Below are positions 25,004 to 33,733 of a stretch of DNA of 64,000 nt, in pieces. Made by a program: the position numbers and the translations under genes. The notes beneath the pieces were generated by a model that ran no database searches, was not told where the DNA came from, and saw only the letters and a program-made list of their open reading frames with translations. The first letter of the stretch is position 1. The number at the start of each line of letters is the position of its first letter. The stretch lies in the NCBI GenBank assembly GCA_963792405.1, contig CAWBVU010000006.1:248001-312000 (forward strand), given 5' to 3'. This stretch comes from SZUA-442 sp963792405 (lineage in GTDB: Bacteria > Actinomycetota > Acidimicrobiia > Spongiisociales > UBA5794).

Positions 25004-25231
25004 ATGACCCCAACCACGTCGAACATCCCCGTCATGTCGTTCAACTGCGGTGGATGCGACTGCGGGCGCTGCGGATCCGATGCCCTGTCATCGATCGCGT
25101 CCCTCGACGGCGTGGTCCACGTCAGGGCCAACCGTCGCGCCTCGACATTCACGATCCGCTACGACCCGGACCTGGTCGACGAGTCCGTCCTCGTGGACCA
25201 GATCCGGTCGGCGCGGCTCCGACCATCCTGA
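25004..25231 (+). CDS. Small HMA-like protein with a Cys-rich metal loop
   Basis: 75 residues. The core SSIASLDGVVHVRANRRAS and TFTIRYDPDLVDESVLVDQI follows the beta-alpha-beta-beta-alpha pattern of heavy-metal-associated domains. Instead of the usual MxCxxC the metal loop reads C-x2-C-x-C-x2-C (Cys15, 18, 20, 23), so it could bind a metal cluster or a different ion from classical copper chaperones. GAGGAG precedes the ATG, and TAGCAT lies upstream. No metal ATPase or regulator is adjacent; it is convergent with the SIMPL gene. Confidence 0.6.
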   Translation: MTPTTSNIPVMSFNCGGCDCGRCGSDALSSIASLDGVVHVRANRRASTFTIRYDPDLVDESVLVDQIRSARLRPS

Positions 25232-25244
25232 CCTTCGACGACGC

Positions 25245-25973
25245 TCAGCCTTCGATGTCGAACTGCACGGTGATCGTCACGACGACGTCCTGTTCCCCCG
25301 GTGCGATCGGCGTCGCCGACTCCGCGGCGCCTGCCATGTCGTAGGCGTAGGCGATCGGAGGTGGCGGTGTCGTGAATGTCTCCGAGATGGTGGTCGGAGC
25401 GCCCAGTGTGACGCCACCAAGCGTGGCGAGCTGCTCCGCCTTCGCCTTCGCGTCGTTCCATGCGGCTTCCCTGGCCGCGTCGATCAGCGCCGCATCGTCC
25501 TCGATCGAGAACGACACGCCGGACACCACCACGTCGTCGCCACCCGCAGCGGTCACGGCGTCGATCGTCCCACCGGAGGTTGCGATGTCCCGGATCTTCG
25601 CCGTGACGGTGTTCGACACCTCGTACCCGGTGAGGATTTCGGTTTCGTTGCGGTAGTCGTACCTCGGGTAGATGGAGTAGTTGGTCGTCTGGATGTCCTC
25701 AGTGGCGACCCCGTTGTCCTCGAGCGCCGCGATCACCGCGTTGGCCCTATCGGCCGCGCGGGTCACGGCCTCCGAGACCGTGTCGGCGACCACGCGCACG
25801 CCGAAGCTCATGGTGAGCGTGTCCGGGGCACCAACGACGGTTCCCGTACCCGACACCGCGATGCCCGTCGCCTGCCCCGCGGCTGGCGGGTTCTCGACGG
25901 TCACCGACGGGGTGCACGCGGCGATGAGCGTGGCGACTCCAGCGATCATGGCGATCATCAATCCTCGACGCAT
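25245..25973 (-). CDS. SIMPL-domain (DUF541) lipoprotein
   Basis: 242 residues. The signal peptide ends in a lipobox (LIAAC, Cys20). The mature part has the SIMPL pattern: ISVSGxG-like AVSGTGTVVGAPDTLTMSFGV, VAAxxAxxA helices, DIQTTNYSIYPRYDY and VVVSGVSFSIEDDAALIDAAREAAWNDAKAKAEQLA. SIMPL proteins are periplasmic or surface-anchored in many bacteria and form oligomers; roles in oxidative stress or outer envelope are suggested, but none is firm. The gene is divergent from an M23 endopeptidase across a 131-nt gap. Confidence 0.85.
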   Translation of the reverse strand: MRRGLMIAMIAGVATLIAACTPSVTVENPPAAGQATGIAVSGTGTVVGAPDTLTMSFGVRVVADTVSEAVTRAADRANAVIAALEDNGVATEDIQTTNYSIYPRYDYRNETEILTGYEVSNTVTAKIRDIATSGGTIDAVTAAGGDDVVVSGVSFSIEDDAALIDAAREAAWNDAKAKAEQLATLGGVTLGAPTTISETFTTPPPPIAYAYDMAGAAESATPIAPGEQDVVVTITVQFDIEG

Positions 25974-26104
25974 GGGCGTCTCCTCTCTTCTCTGCCGATC
26001 CGACGCTCACAGTGACCCGTTGGTTCCCGCCCGTGTGGCGACCATCGGCGCCCGGTGGCCGAACCGCGCCTCAGGTGTCGCCGCGACCTGCCGATATCGG
26101 ATGG

Positions 26105-27133
26105 ATGGCACGTGTGAAACGATCACTGATCGTCGTCGCGGTGGTGACGGCGCTCACCGCGGGCGTTCCCGCCGTCGCGCACGCCTACGACCTCGGTGAG
26201 GACGTCGCGTACGACCTCGTGTTCCCCGTGACTGGTCCCCATCGCTTCTCCGACACCTTCTGGGCAGGGCGATCCCATGGGTTCCACACCGGACAGGACA
26301 TCATGGCGGACAAGATGACGCCGGTCGTCGCCGTGGCCGACGGCGTCGTGCGCTTCGTCAACTGGACCTCCGAGTCGCACATGAATCCCGACCGGTGCTG
26401 CTCACTCGTGATCGTCCACGACGACGGGTGGGAGAGCTGGTACATCCATCTCGACAACGACACTACGGGCACCGATGACGGCAAGGGGTGGGGCATCAAG
26501 CGTGCCATCTCGCCCGGAGTGCGCGTCAGCGCAGGACAGCACATCGCATGGGTCGGCGACAGCGGCAACGCGGAGTCGACGGAACCGCACCTCCACTTCG
26601 AGCTGCACGACGCTTCGGGCACGGTCGTCAATCCGTACTCGTCGCTCGTCGCCGCCGGGGGGAACGACGTCGGGAAGGGGCCGCGCGACCCGCTGATCGG
26701 TGGTGCACGGGTGCTGAGCCGTGGCCTCAGCGGCGCCGACGTCCGAGCGCTCCAGACCGCCCTCGCCGCGCTCGGATTCGACCCAGGGACCATCGACGGG
26801 CACTTCGGGCCGAGGACCGACGGCGCCGTGAGGGCGTTCCAGGCGGGATTCGGCATCGCCGCCGACGGACTCGTGGGTCGATCGACGAGGACCGCGATCG
26901 CCGGCATGCAGCGCGATCCGACCGACCGAACGGTGCTGTCGGTGGGTGCACGCGGCAAGGACGTCAGCGCCGTGCAGTCGGCGCTGCGTGATCTCGGCTT
27001 CGCCCCCGGGCCCGTCGATGGCATCTTCGGGCCGATGACCCTGACGGCGGTCCTCGACTACCAGCGCTACCAGAAGCTCTGGGTCGACGGGCTGGTCGGT
27101 CCCCGGACGAAGGCCTCGCTGGGTCTCGGCTGA
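26105..27133 (+). CDS. Secreted M23 endopeptidase with two peptidoglycan-binding repeats
   Basis: 342 residues. A signal peptide (VKRSLIVVAVVTALTAGVPAVAHA) is followed by an M23 domain whose zinc ligands are visible: HTGQD at about residues 61-65 and PHLHFEL near 164-170. Two PG_binding_1 repeats then follow (LQTALAALGFDPGTIDGHFG and VQSALRDLGFAPGPVDGIFG). It should cleave peptide crosslinks in peptidoglycan. The ATG at 26105 fits the signal peptide. A hairpin just past the stop may end transcription. Confidence 0.9.
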   Translation: MARVKRSLIVVAVVTALTAGVPAVAHAYDLGEDVAYDLVFPVTGPHRFSDTFWAGRSHGFHTGQDIMADKMTPVVAVADGVVRFVNWTSESHMNPDRCCSLVIVHDDGWESWYIHLDNDTTGTDDGKGWGIKRAISPGVRVSAGQHIAWVGDSGNAESTEPHLHFELHDASGTVVNPYSSLVAAGGNDVGKGPRDPLIGGARVLSRGLSGADVRALQTALAALGFDPGTIDGHFGPRTDGAVRAFQAGFGIAADGLVGRSTRTAIAGMQRDPTDRTVLSVGARGKDVSAVQSALRDLGFAPGPVDGIFGPMTLTAVLDYQRYQKLWVDGLVGPRTKASLGLG

Positions 27134-27140
27134 GGCCCGA

Positions 27141-27156
27141 CACCGAGTGGTCGGTG
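27141..27156 (+). terminator. Weak hairpin after M23 endopeptidase
   Basis: CACCGA-GTGG-TCGGTG, a 6-bp stem with a 4-nt loop starting 7 nt after the stop codon and no T tract. Confidence 0.3.
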
Positions 27157-27208
27157 CCCCACCACCTCGAAAGGCCCATCTGGGTGCGAGGCATCGTGCC
27201 GATCGTCT

Positions 27209-27258
27209 GCCTGTGGGCAGAATCCCACTTCCCACAGGCATCGTCCGCTGCGTAGCCT
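27209..27258 (+). promoter_or_regulatory. Promoter of LCP gene with a 9-bp inverted repeat
   Basis: GCCTGTGGG (27209-27217) and CCCACAGGC (27231-27239) form a perfect inverted repeat with a 13-nt spacer. A -10-like TAGCCT lies at 27253-27258, so the right arm covers the -35 position. This is a plausible operator for the LytR-CpsA-Psr genes. Confidence 0.4.
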
Positions 27259-27282
27259 TTCCCGTGAAAGGGGCTGAAGGGC

Positions 27283-28926
27283 TTGACGGGGGCGGAAGGT
27301 CAGACATCGCCGTCCGGGCGTGCGCGAAGCGGTGTCGCCGCGGCGACGCTGGGTGCCGTCGTGCCGGGCCTGGGACACGGCTACGCAGGCTATCGATGGC
27401 GGGCGGTCGCCATGGCCGCACCGGTCATCGTGCTCATCGGTGCCGCCCTGGTCGCATCACAGATGGGCTCGTTCGAACTCCTCGGTTGGCTCGTGCGCCC
27501 GACCGTCCTGAGATGGCTCCTGGCCGCAAACGTCGTCCTCGTCGTGTGGAGGGTCGCCGCCGTCGCTGATCCCTACCGCCTCGCGAAGGGGCGCCACAGC
27601 CTCGGTGGCCTTGCCGTCGTCGTCGGGCTGTCGATCCTCGTCGCCCTTCCCCACCTGCTCATCGCTCGATACACCCTGGATGCCGCGCACCTGCTCGACG
27701 ACGTCTTCGTGTCCGAGGGCGAGGTCCCCGTCCTCACATTCGACGATGCCCCGCCTCGCCCCGCCCCCTTCGCCCCCGGCGACACCGAGATCCTCGAGAT
27801 CGCCGACCCCGCCTCATCACCCGTGGCCGCGGTACGGGCATCGACGCGCAACCTCCTGTTCCGGGCCGGTGTGGGGGATCCCGACGCCGTCGAGAACGCC
27901 ATCGACTACCGCACCCGAAGGGACATCCCCCTCGCCGCCCTGATCGGGAACGAGGCCGACGGGATCGATCGCATCACGATCCTGCTCGCCGGGGGCGACG
28001 GCGGCCCGGGGAGAGGAGGATCACGCACCGACGTGATCATGGTCGCGACGTTCGACACCGTGACGGGGAAGGCCGCGTTGTTCGGCATCCCTCGCAACAT
28101 GACACACGCCCCGCTGCCGGAGGAGTGGTCAACGGCGTTCGTGGAGCTCGAGAAGAAGCTGACCCCCTACGAGGAACGCAAGACATGGACCGACGAGGAT
28201 GGCGACGGCGAACCCGACCAGTTCGTCCCCTGCCACTGCTTCCCCGACCAGATCAACGCCATCTACCCATTCACGCGCAAGTGGGTCGACACCTACCCGA
28301 ACGAGGTCGATCCCGGCCTCGCGGCCCTGCGCGACACCCTCGAGATCATGCTCGGGCTCGACATCGACTACTACGCGATGGTGAACATGAGCGGGTTCAC
28401 CCGCGTCGTGGATGCCCTCGGTGGCGTGAAGGTCTACGTGACGAGCTCCGTCCAGACCGAGGTGTCGCCTGCACGCGAAGGAGAGGACTGGATCACGATC
28501 GACCTCGCTCCCGGGTGGCACCGGCTCAACGGGCACGAAGCCCTCGCCTATGTCCGGGAGCGCAAGTCCAGCTCCGACTACACGAGGATGACACGACAGC
28601 GGTGCCTGCTCAAGGCCGTCGCCGCGCAAGCCGACCCCGCGACGGTGCTGACCAGGTTCTCAGGGATCTCGAAAGCGGTCGGCTCCGCCGTCAGGACCGA
28701 CATCGACCTCGACTACCTCCCGACACTGCTGGGCTACGCATCCTCCCTCGATCTCGACGACGTCGCCACCGTGGGCTTCGTGCCTCCCTACTACACGCCG
28801 AAGGTCGACCATCGCGGGAAGCCGACGCCCGACCTCCTGCGTATCCAGGCGATGGTGAGGTGGGCGCTCAACGCCGACACGACGACCGCGTTCCCGACCG
28901 GATCCGACAGCGAGTGCAGGATCTGA
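27283..28926 (+). CDS. LytR-CpsA-Psr (LCP) family protein 1, with N-terminal multi-helix domain
   Basis: 547 residues. LCP enzymes attach glycopolymers to peptidoglycan using undecaprenyl-linked precursors. The C-terminal half has the LCP core: RITILLAGGD, SRTDVIMVATFD with the pyrophosphate-binding Arg, GIPRN, LDIDYYAMVNMSGFTRVVDALGGVKVYV and ALAYVRERKSSSDYTRMTRQ. Unusually, it carries about four N-terminal membrane helices opened by VVPGLGHGYAGYRWRA, a TM2-like motif, instead of one anchor. A C-x-C motif (PCHCFPDQINAIYPF) sits within the LCP core. The TTG start at 27283 follows GAAGGG; TAGCCT is upstream. Confidence 0.84.
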   Translation: MTGAEGQTSPSGRARSGVAAATLGAVVPGLGHGYAGYRWRAVAMAAPVIVLIGAALVASQMGSFELLGWLVRPTVLRWLLAANVVLVVWRVAAVADPYRLAKGRHSLGGLAVVVGLSILVALPHLLIARYTLDAAHLLDDVFVSEGEVPVLTFDDAPPRPAPFAPGDTEILEIADPASSPVAAVRASTRNLLFRAGVGDPDAVENAIDYRTRRDIPLAALIGNEADGIDRITILLAGGDGGPGRGGSRTDVIMVATFDTVTGKAALFGIPRNMTHAPLPEEWSTAFVELEKKLTPYEERKTWTDEDGDGEPDQFVPCHCFPDQINAIYPFTRKWVDTYPNEVDPGLAALRDTLEIMLGLDIDYYAMVNMSGFTRVVDALGGVKVYVTSSVQTEVSPAREGEDWITIDLAPGWHRLNGHEALAYVRERKSSSDYTRMTRQRCLLKAVAAQADPATVLTRFSGISKAVGSAVRTDIDLDYLPTLLGYASSLDLDDVATVGFVPPYYTPKVDHRGKPTPDLLRIQAMVRWALNADTTTAFPTGSDSECRI

Positions 28927-28989
28927 CGTCGCCCTCGATGCACTAGGGGCCTGTCCGGCTAGCGTTCACCTCGTCGGCGCGGGAGTCCA

Positions 28990-30624
28990 ATGGCCACGGA
29001 CACGGCCACAGCGGGAGGCCACCACACGGTGCGGAAGCGGCCGTGGTTCGCCGCCGTCCTCAGCGCCGTCGTCCCCGGAGCCGGGCAGCTCTACGCCGGT
29101 GCACCACTGCGAGCCGCTGCCTGGTTCGGTCCCACGATCCTGCTCCTCGCCGGGGCGGTCCCGTTGTCGACCATGGGGACGATCGACCTGATCGGGGCAG
29201 CGATCGACCCGCCCGTCCTGTGGGCGATCTTCACCGGCAACGTCCTGGTCGCACTGTGGCGCCTCGGCGCCGCGACCGACGCCTACCTGATGGTGACCGG
29301 AAGAGTGCATGCCGACAGGGCGATCGGCTTCGCCATGGGCTGGGCCATCCTCGGGCTCGCGATCGTCGTGCCCCACGTGGCGATCGGCCGATACACGTAC
29401 GACGCCGTCACGCTCGTCGAGGCCGTCTTCGTCGTCGGCGAGCCGGATGCCGATGCCGCTCCGATCATCCCCATCGGCACCGACGCGGATATCGTGCCGG
29501 ACCCCGTCGTGGTCACCTACGACGTCGACGCCCCGGCGCCGCATTCGACCCGCAACATGGTGTTCCGGGAAGGGGTGGGCGATCCTGATGCCGTGGCGTC
29601 CTGGGATGCAGTCGTGGCGGCCGGGCGCGACCCGAGCAGCTCGGACGCCCCATTCGTCGACTTCGAGGAACGGGTCGGCACCGACCGGATCACGATCCTG
29701 TTCGCGGGAGGTGATGCGGGGCCAGGACGAGGTGGGCTTCGGACGGACTCCATGATGGTCGGAACGATCGACCTGGCGACGGGAAGGGCGGCCCTCTTCT
29801 CCTTCCCCCGGAACATGGCCCAGATCCCACTCCCGAAGCGGTTCGCCGATGCCTTCGTCGACCTCGAGATCCGCATGACACCACCCCCAATCGTCGAGGA
29901 GGGCCAGGAGCCCCCTCCGTTCGTCAGCTGCGAGTGCTTCCCCGAGCAAATGAACGCGATCTACCCGTTCACTCGCAAGTGGACAGGCACGTATCCGAGT
30001 GAGGTGGACCCCGGCATGGCGGCACTGCGCGACGTCATCGAGAACCTCATGGGCCTCGACATCGACTACTACGCCCTCATCGACATGGCGGCCTTCGTGG
30101 ACCTCGTCGATGCGATCGGCGGGATCGACGTCTACGTCCTCGAGCCACTCGAATCAGAGGTCTCGCCGCCTCGGGAGGGAGATCCATGGGCCTACGTCAA
30201 GGTGGAGCCCGGGTGGAACCACCTCGACGGCCCCCAGGCCCTCGCGTATGCGCGTGCCCGAAAGGGCTCCTCCGACTACGCGAGGATGGAACGGCAGCGC
30301 TGCATGGTCAAGGCCGTGGCGGCGAAGGCAGATGCCCTCACGTTGCTGCGGTCGTTCCCCGGCATCGTCAGGGCGATCGATGGGTCGGTCGTCACCGACG
30401 TCCCCATCACGTTCGTCCCCGACCTGATCGAGGCCGTGGCGAAGCTCGACTTCGACGACATCGAGACCGTGGGGATCACCCACCCGTACTGGCTCGACGA
30501 ACGGGACTACAACGTCAAGCCCATCCCCGACGTCGGGAAGATCCGAGCCAAGGTCGATCGCGTCCTCGCGGGTCAGAGTACGCCGGACGCGGAGTTCGCC
30601 GTTTCGGGCGAATGTGAGGTGTGA
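28990..30624 (+). CDS. LytR-CpsA-Psr (LCP) family protein 2, tandem paralog
   Basis: 544 residues with the same layout as the gene before it: VVPGAGQLYAGAPLRA then about four membrane helices, an extracellular linker, and an LCP domain (RITILFAGGD, LRTDSMMVGTIDL, SFPRN, DIDYYALIDMAAFVDLVDAIGGIDVYV, ARKGSSDYARMERQRCM). It has the same C-x-C insertion (SCECFPEQMNAIYPF). The pair arose by tandem duplication and has diverged considerably. GGGAG precedes the ATG, and TAGCGT lies about 26 nt upstream. Its polymer substrate is unknown; a GT-C and a GT2 gene follow. Confidence 0.84.
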   Translation: MATDTATAGGHHTVRKRPWFAAVLSAVVPGAGQLYAGAPLRAAAWFGPTILLLAGAVPLSTMGTIDLIGAAIDPPVLWAIFTGNVLVALWRLGAATDAYLMVTGRVHADRAIGFAMGWAILGLAIVVPHVAIGRYTYDAVTLVEAVFVVGEPDADAAPIIPIGTDADIVPDPVVVTYDVDAPAPHSTRNMVFREGVGDPDAVASWDAVVAAGRDPSSSDAPFVDFEERVGTDRITILFAGGDAGPGRGGLRTDSMMVGTIDLATGRAALFSFPRNMAQIPLPKRFADAFVDLEIRMTPPPIVEEGQEPPPFVSCECFPEQMNAIYPFTRKWTGTYPSEVDPGMAALRDVIENLMGLDIDYYALIDMAAFVDLVDAIGGIDVYVLEPLESEVSPPREGDPWAYVKVEPGWNHLDGPQALAYARARKGSSDYARMERQRCMVKAVAAKADALTLLRSFPGIVRAIDGSVVTDVPITFVPDLIEAVAKLDFDDIETVGITHPYWLDERDYNVKPIPDVGKIRAKVDRVLAGQSTPDAEFAVSGECEV

Positions 30625-30762
30625 ACGGCGGCGCGGGACGTTCGACCGGATGGCGAGCCCAGGGGGCGTCGCACTGACGCCTCGATCCGGCGACGCGGCC
30701 ACCGCGCAGATCGCGCTGCCGTTGGGGACCATCCGGGACGAACCCTGCTCGACGCTCACGGA

Positions 30763-30768
30763 TATACT
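30763..30768 (+). promoter_or_regulatory. -10 hexamer TATACT upstream of GT-C gene
   Basis: TATACT lies 46 nt before the ATG at 30815. No clear -35 is visible at the usual distance. Confidence 0.4.
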
Positions 30769-30814
30769 CGCCGCTGCCCGCCTGCACGCTCGTGGAAGGT
30801 CGGACGCTCCCCAC

Positions 30815-32758
30815 ATGACGACGTCAGTCTCCCCATCCGACGAGGGCTTGGATGAGTCTCCCCCATCGAGGGGGCTTCTCGACAGGGCTCTGGACGTCGC
30901 CTTCCCCACGACGGAGGATGGCTCGCGGTCGGTGGAGCGCGGAGCCCTCCTGCTGGTGGCCGCCACCGCACTCATCACCGTTGCGAGCGCGTGGCAGCTG
31001 CTGTCCGTGATGAACCGCGGGCTCGACATGAGTGACGAGGGAACGTACCTCGCCCATGCACAGCCGGCGACGAGGGCGGTGGGGATGTCCTCGTTCTATG
31101 GTCGCTACACCAGTGTGCTCTTCAGTCTCGTCGGCCAGGATGTGACCAGGTTCAGGGTCGCGGGCTTCGTCCTCCTCGCCCTCGCGGGTGTGCTGTGCGG
31201 GTCGGGTCTTGCGGCGATGGTCACGAGCGAGCCCGGGAAGCGAATCGCCCGCATGCCGATGGTCATCGCAGCTGTGGCGGGTGTCAATGCGGCGTTCTTC
31301 TACTACTTCCCCTGGCTCCCGACGCCGAGCTACAACTGGCTCGTCGTCGCCTCGATGATGTGGGCAATCGGGTCGATGGGCTGGTGGTGGGCGGCCATCG
31401 TGCAACAGAAGCGGACACTGGCGATCGTCGCGGCGACGCAGATCGCCTGTGGCGCCTTCTTCGGATTCATGGCCAAGTTCGCGGCAGGCCCCGCAATCCT
31501 GCTGGCTGCGTGCATCGTCGCGGCGCTCCTCGCTTGGAGGGAGGGGCGGTCATCGGTATTCCTCTCCAGATTCGCCCTCCCCGTGACCGCGACCCTGATC
31601 GTCCTGACGCTGGTGCACTTCATCGCCCGCAGCGGTCCCGCAGACTCCCTCCAGATCTTCAGGCAGGCCAGGGACTGGTACACGCTGCTCGATCCGGTTC
31701 CGTACTCGATCCGGGGGGCGATCAGGCTCGTCGTGGACTTCGTCGTCGCATCTCCCCAGAGGGCGTTCAGCCTCACCTATGCGACCGCCCTCCTTCCCCT
31801 GATGGCCCCGCTCGTGGCTCGCGAACCGAGCCAGATCCGGGTGAGGGGTGCGGTCTATGCGGCAGCGATCTTCGTGAGCATCAGTGCCCTTGCGTTTCGC
31901 GGCTTCTGGATCGGAGGCGCCGGCGCGTTCAGCTCCCTGGGGGAGATCGCACGGACGCTCCTCGTCGTGCTCACGGCGATCGCTGTCTCGGAGATCGTCG
32001 TGCTCGTCGTCTCTGGAGGTCTCCGGCGTGCGACTCGCTCCCCGGGTCCCCTACCGCTTGCGGTACCCCTGGTCGTGTTCGGCGGCCTCGTTGCCGCGAT
32101 CTCGGTGCCATTCGGATCGAACAACGGACCCCTCATCAATCTGAGCTTCTCCCTCGGTCTCGTGCTGATCGTCACGACGGCGGTCCTGATCGGCGTTGCG
32201 GATTCGCAGTGGCTCGTCGCCGCAGCGTTCGGCCTGATCGTCGCCGTCGGAGCACCCCTGATCCTCGCAGGGAGTCGCGAGGCCCCATACCGGCAGGTTC
32301 CCCTTGCGCAGCAGGACGTTCTCGTCTCGCTGGGCTCACCCGCCTCCGAGCTGTACCTCGATGCAGAGACGGCCACCTACGTGACGACGCTGGAGCAAGG
32401 TGCCAGGTCGGCGGGCTTCGTGCCCGGCACGCCCCTTCTCGACTTCACCCAATTCTCGACCACGACCGTGTGGGCCCTCGGCGGGAGGACGCCGGACACG
32501 GTCTTCCTCGGGCACGGTACCTACGGGCCGAGTCCGGCATTGGAGAACCTCTATGCGCGCGGCCTCGAGTTGCTCGATCTCGAGGTCTTCGATTCCTCGT
32601 GGGTGCTGGTCGGTAGCTTCAACGTGCCGGATCCCACGATGCTGTCGATCATCGGGCGGGACTTCCCCGAGGACTACGTCAAGGTGGTTGAAGCGCCCTG
32701 GTGGTTCACCGGGGAGGTGCACTCGCTCTGGCGGCCGAAGCAGGAAGCGGTTCCCTAG
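30815..32758 (+). CDS. GT-C-like polytopic glycosyltransferase or membrane protein
   Basis: 647 residues with about 11-13 membrane helices. Between the first helix and the second lies GLDMSDEGTYLAHAQ, the acidic D-x-x-D-E-x-x-Y loop used by ArnT/PMT-type GT-C glycosyltransferases that take sugars from polyprenyl phosphate. The last 130 residues form a soluble extracytoplasmic domain. It probably adds sugars outside the membrane with a carrier made by the neighbouring GT2 enzyme. The ATG at 30815 is preferred over in-frame upstream codons because of the promoter position. The TAG overlaps the convergent GT2 stop (CTAG). Confidence 0.65.
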   Translation: MTTSVSPSDEGLDESPPSRGLLDRALDVAFPTTEDGSRSVERGALLLVAATALITVASAWQLLSVMNRGLDMSDEGTYLAHAQPATRAVGMSSFYGRYTSVLFSLVGQDVTRFRVAGFVLLALAGVLCGSGLAAMVTSEPGKRIARMPMVIAAVAGVNAAFFYYFPWLPTPSYNWLVVASMMWAIGSMGWWWAAIVQQKRTLAIVAATQIACGAFFGFMAKFAAGPAILLAACIVAALLAWREGRSSVFLSRFALPVTATLIVLTLVHFIARSGPADSLQIFRQARDWYTLLDPVPYSIRGAIRLVVDFVVASPQRAFSLTYATALLPLMAPLVAREPSQIRVRGAVYAAAIFVSISALAFRGFWIGGAGAFSSLGEIARTLLVVLTAIAVSEIVVLVVSGGLRRATRSPGPLPLAVPLVVFGGLVAAISVPFGSNNGPLINLSFSLGLVLIVTTAVLIGVADSQWLVAAAFGLIVAVGAPLILAGSREAPYRQVPLAQQDVLVSLGSPASELYLDAETATYVTTLEQGARSAGFVPGTPLLDFTQFSTTTVWALGGRTPDTVFLGHGTYGPSPALENLYARGLELLDLEVFDSSWVLVGSFNVPDPTMLSIIGRDFPEDYVKVVEAPWWFTGEVHSLWRPKQEAVP

Positions 32759-33507
32759 CCAGCCGAGAGGGAACGCGTGCCACGCATGCGAGCCCGGATC
32801 GAAGCGGACCTCATCCGGTGGGCGAGGATGAGCACGACCATCCTCATGCCGAGCCTGACGGCGACCATGAGGTCGCCCGTGACCGAGGATCGACCCACCC
32901 GCTCTCGATAGTTGACGGGGATCTGCACGATGCGCAGGTCGGCGAGGATCGAGAGGCACATCATCTCGGGGCCGAACGAGCTCCCGGCGATCGTGAAGTG
33001 CGGTTCGAGCAGCTCGAGGGCCTCTTTACGGGCGAGGCGGAACGTGCAACCGACATCTGACAGCGAATTCGTGTTGAACAGGACCTCGAGGAGCTTCGCC
33101 ACCGACCAGTTGCCGAACCTCAGGAGGAAGCCCATGTTCGCGCCGAACCAGATGAATTCTCCGACGGTACGCGAGCCATAGACGATGTCGACGTCCCGCG
33201 AGTAGGCGAGCAGCTTGTGGATGTCGTCGGCGTCGAAGGTGCCGTCGGGCTCGCACACGCACACGAGATCCCCGGTTGCCTCGCTGAACCCCCTCCGGAT
33301 CGCTGATCCATATCCCTGCCTCGGCTCGAGGATCTCGATCGCGCTGGTCGGGGCGACCTCCTCCGAGGTCCCCGGAGCGGCGTTGTTGTTGATGACGAGG
33401 ATCTCGTCGACGACACCCGTCCGCTCGAAGGCCTCCACGACCGCCCTGATCGAGTCGCGCTCGTTGTACGTTGGGAGGACGACGGTCACTCTCTTGCCTC
33501 GGTACAT
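32755..33507 (-). CDS. GT2-family glycosyltransferase, polyprenyl-phosphate sugar synthase type
   Basis: 250 residues. VTVVLPTYNERDSIRAVVEAF opens the GT-A fold; INNNAAPGTSEE, the DxD-like CEPDGTFDADDI and the GSRTVGEF region follow. The arrangement resembles dolichol-phosphate mannose synthase and related polyprenyl-phosphate glycosyltransferases. A C-terminal hydrophobic stretch (MVAVRLGMRMVVLILAH) may sit on the membrane. It could feed a lipid-linked sugar to the convergent GT-C protein. TAGCAT on the minus strand at 33573-33578 is a candidate -10. The ATG at 33507 has an AAGG upstream. Confidence 0.87.
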   Translation of the reverse strand: MYRGKRVTVVLPTYNERDSIRAVVEAFERTGVVDEILVINNNAAPGTSEEVAPTSAIEILEPRQGYGSAIRRGFSEATGDLVCVCEPDGTFDADDIHKLLAYSRDVDIVYGSRTVGEFIWFGANMGFLLRFGNWSVAKLLEVLFNTNSLSDVGCTFRLARKEALELLEPHFTIAGSSFGPEMMCLSILADLRIVQIPVNYRERVGRSSVTGDLMVAVRLGMRMVVLILAHRMRSASIRARMRGTRSLSAG

Positions 33508-33733
33508 GTGGTGGAGCCTTCGCTGTGTGACGAGGTCGGCCGCGCAGGCAGGGTCGGCGGCGGACGGCCGCATGCTAGCGGCTCGTCCCCCGGTCACACC
33601 TGCGGGTTCGATCCCATCCGGACCCTCGACATGGTCGGTCGAAGCCCTGTGGACGGCACGGCGAATGCCCGTCGAGCTGAGTGCGGTTCCGCAGGCTGTC
33701 AAGGGCAGCACGAAGTCGGCCGATACGACGGTG

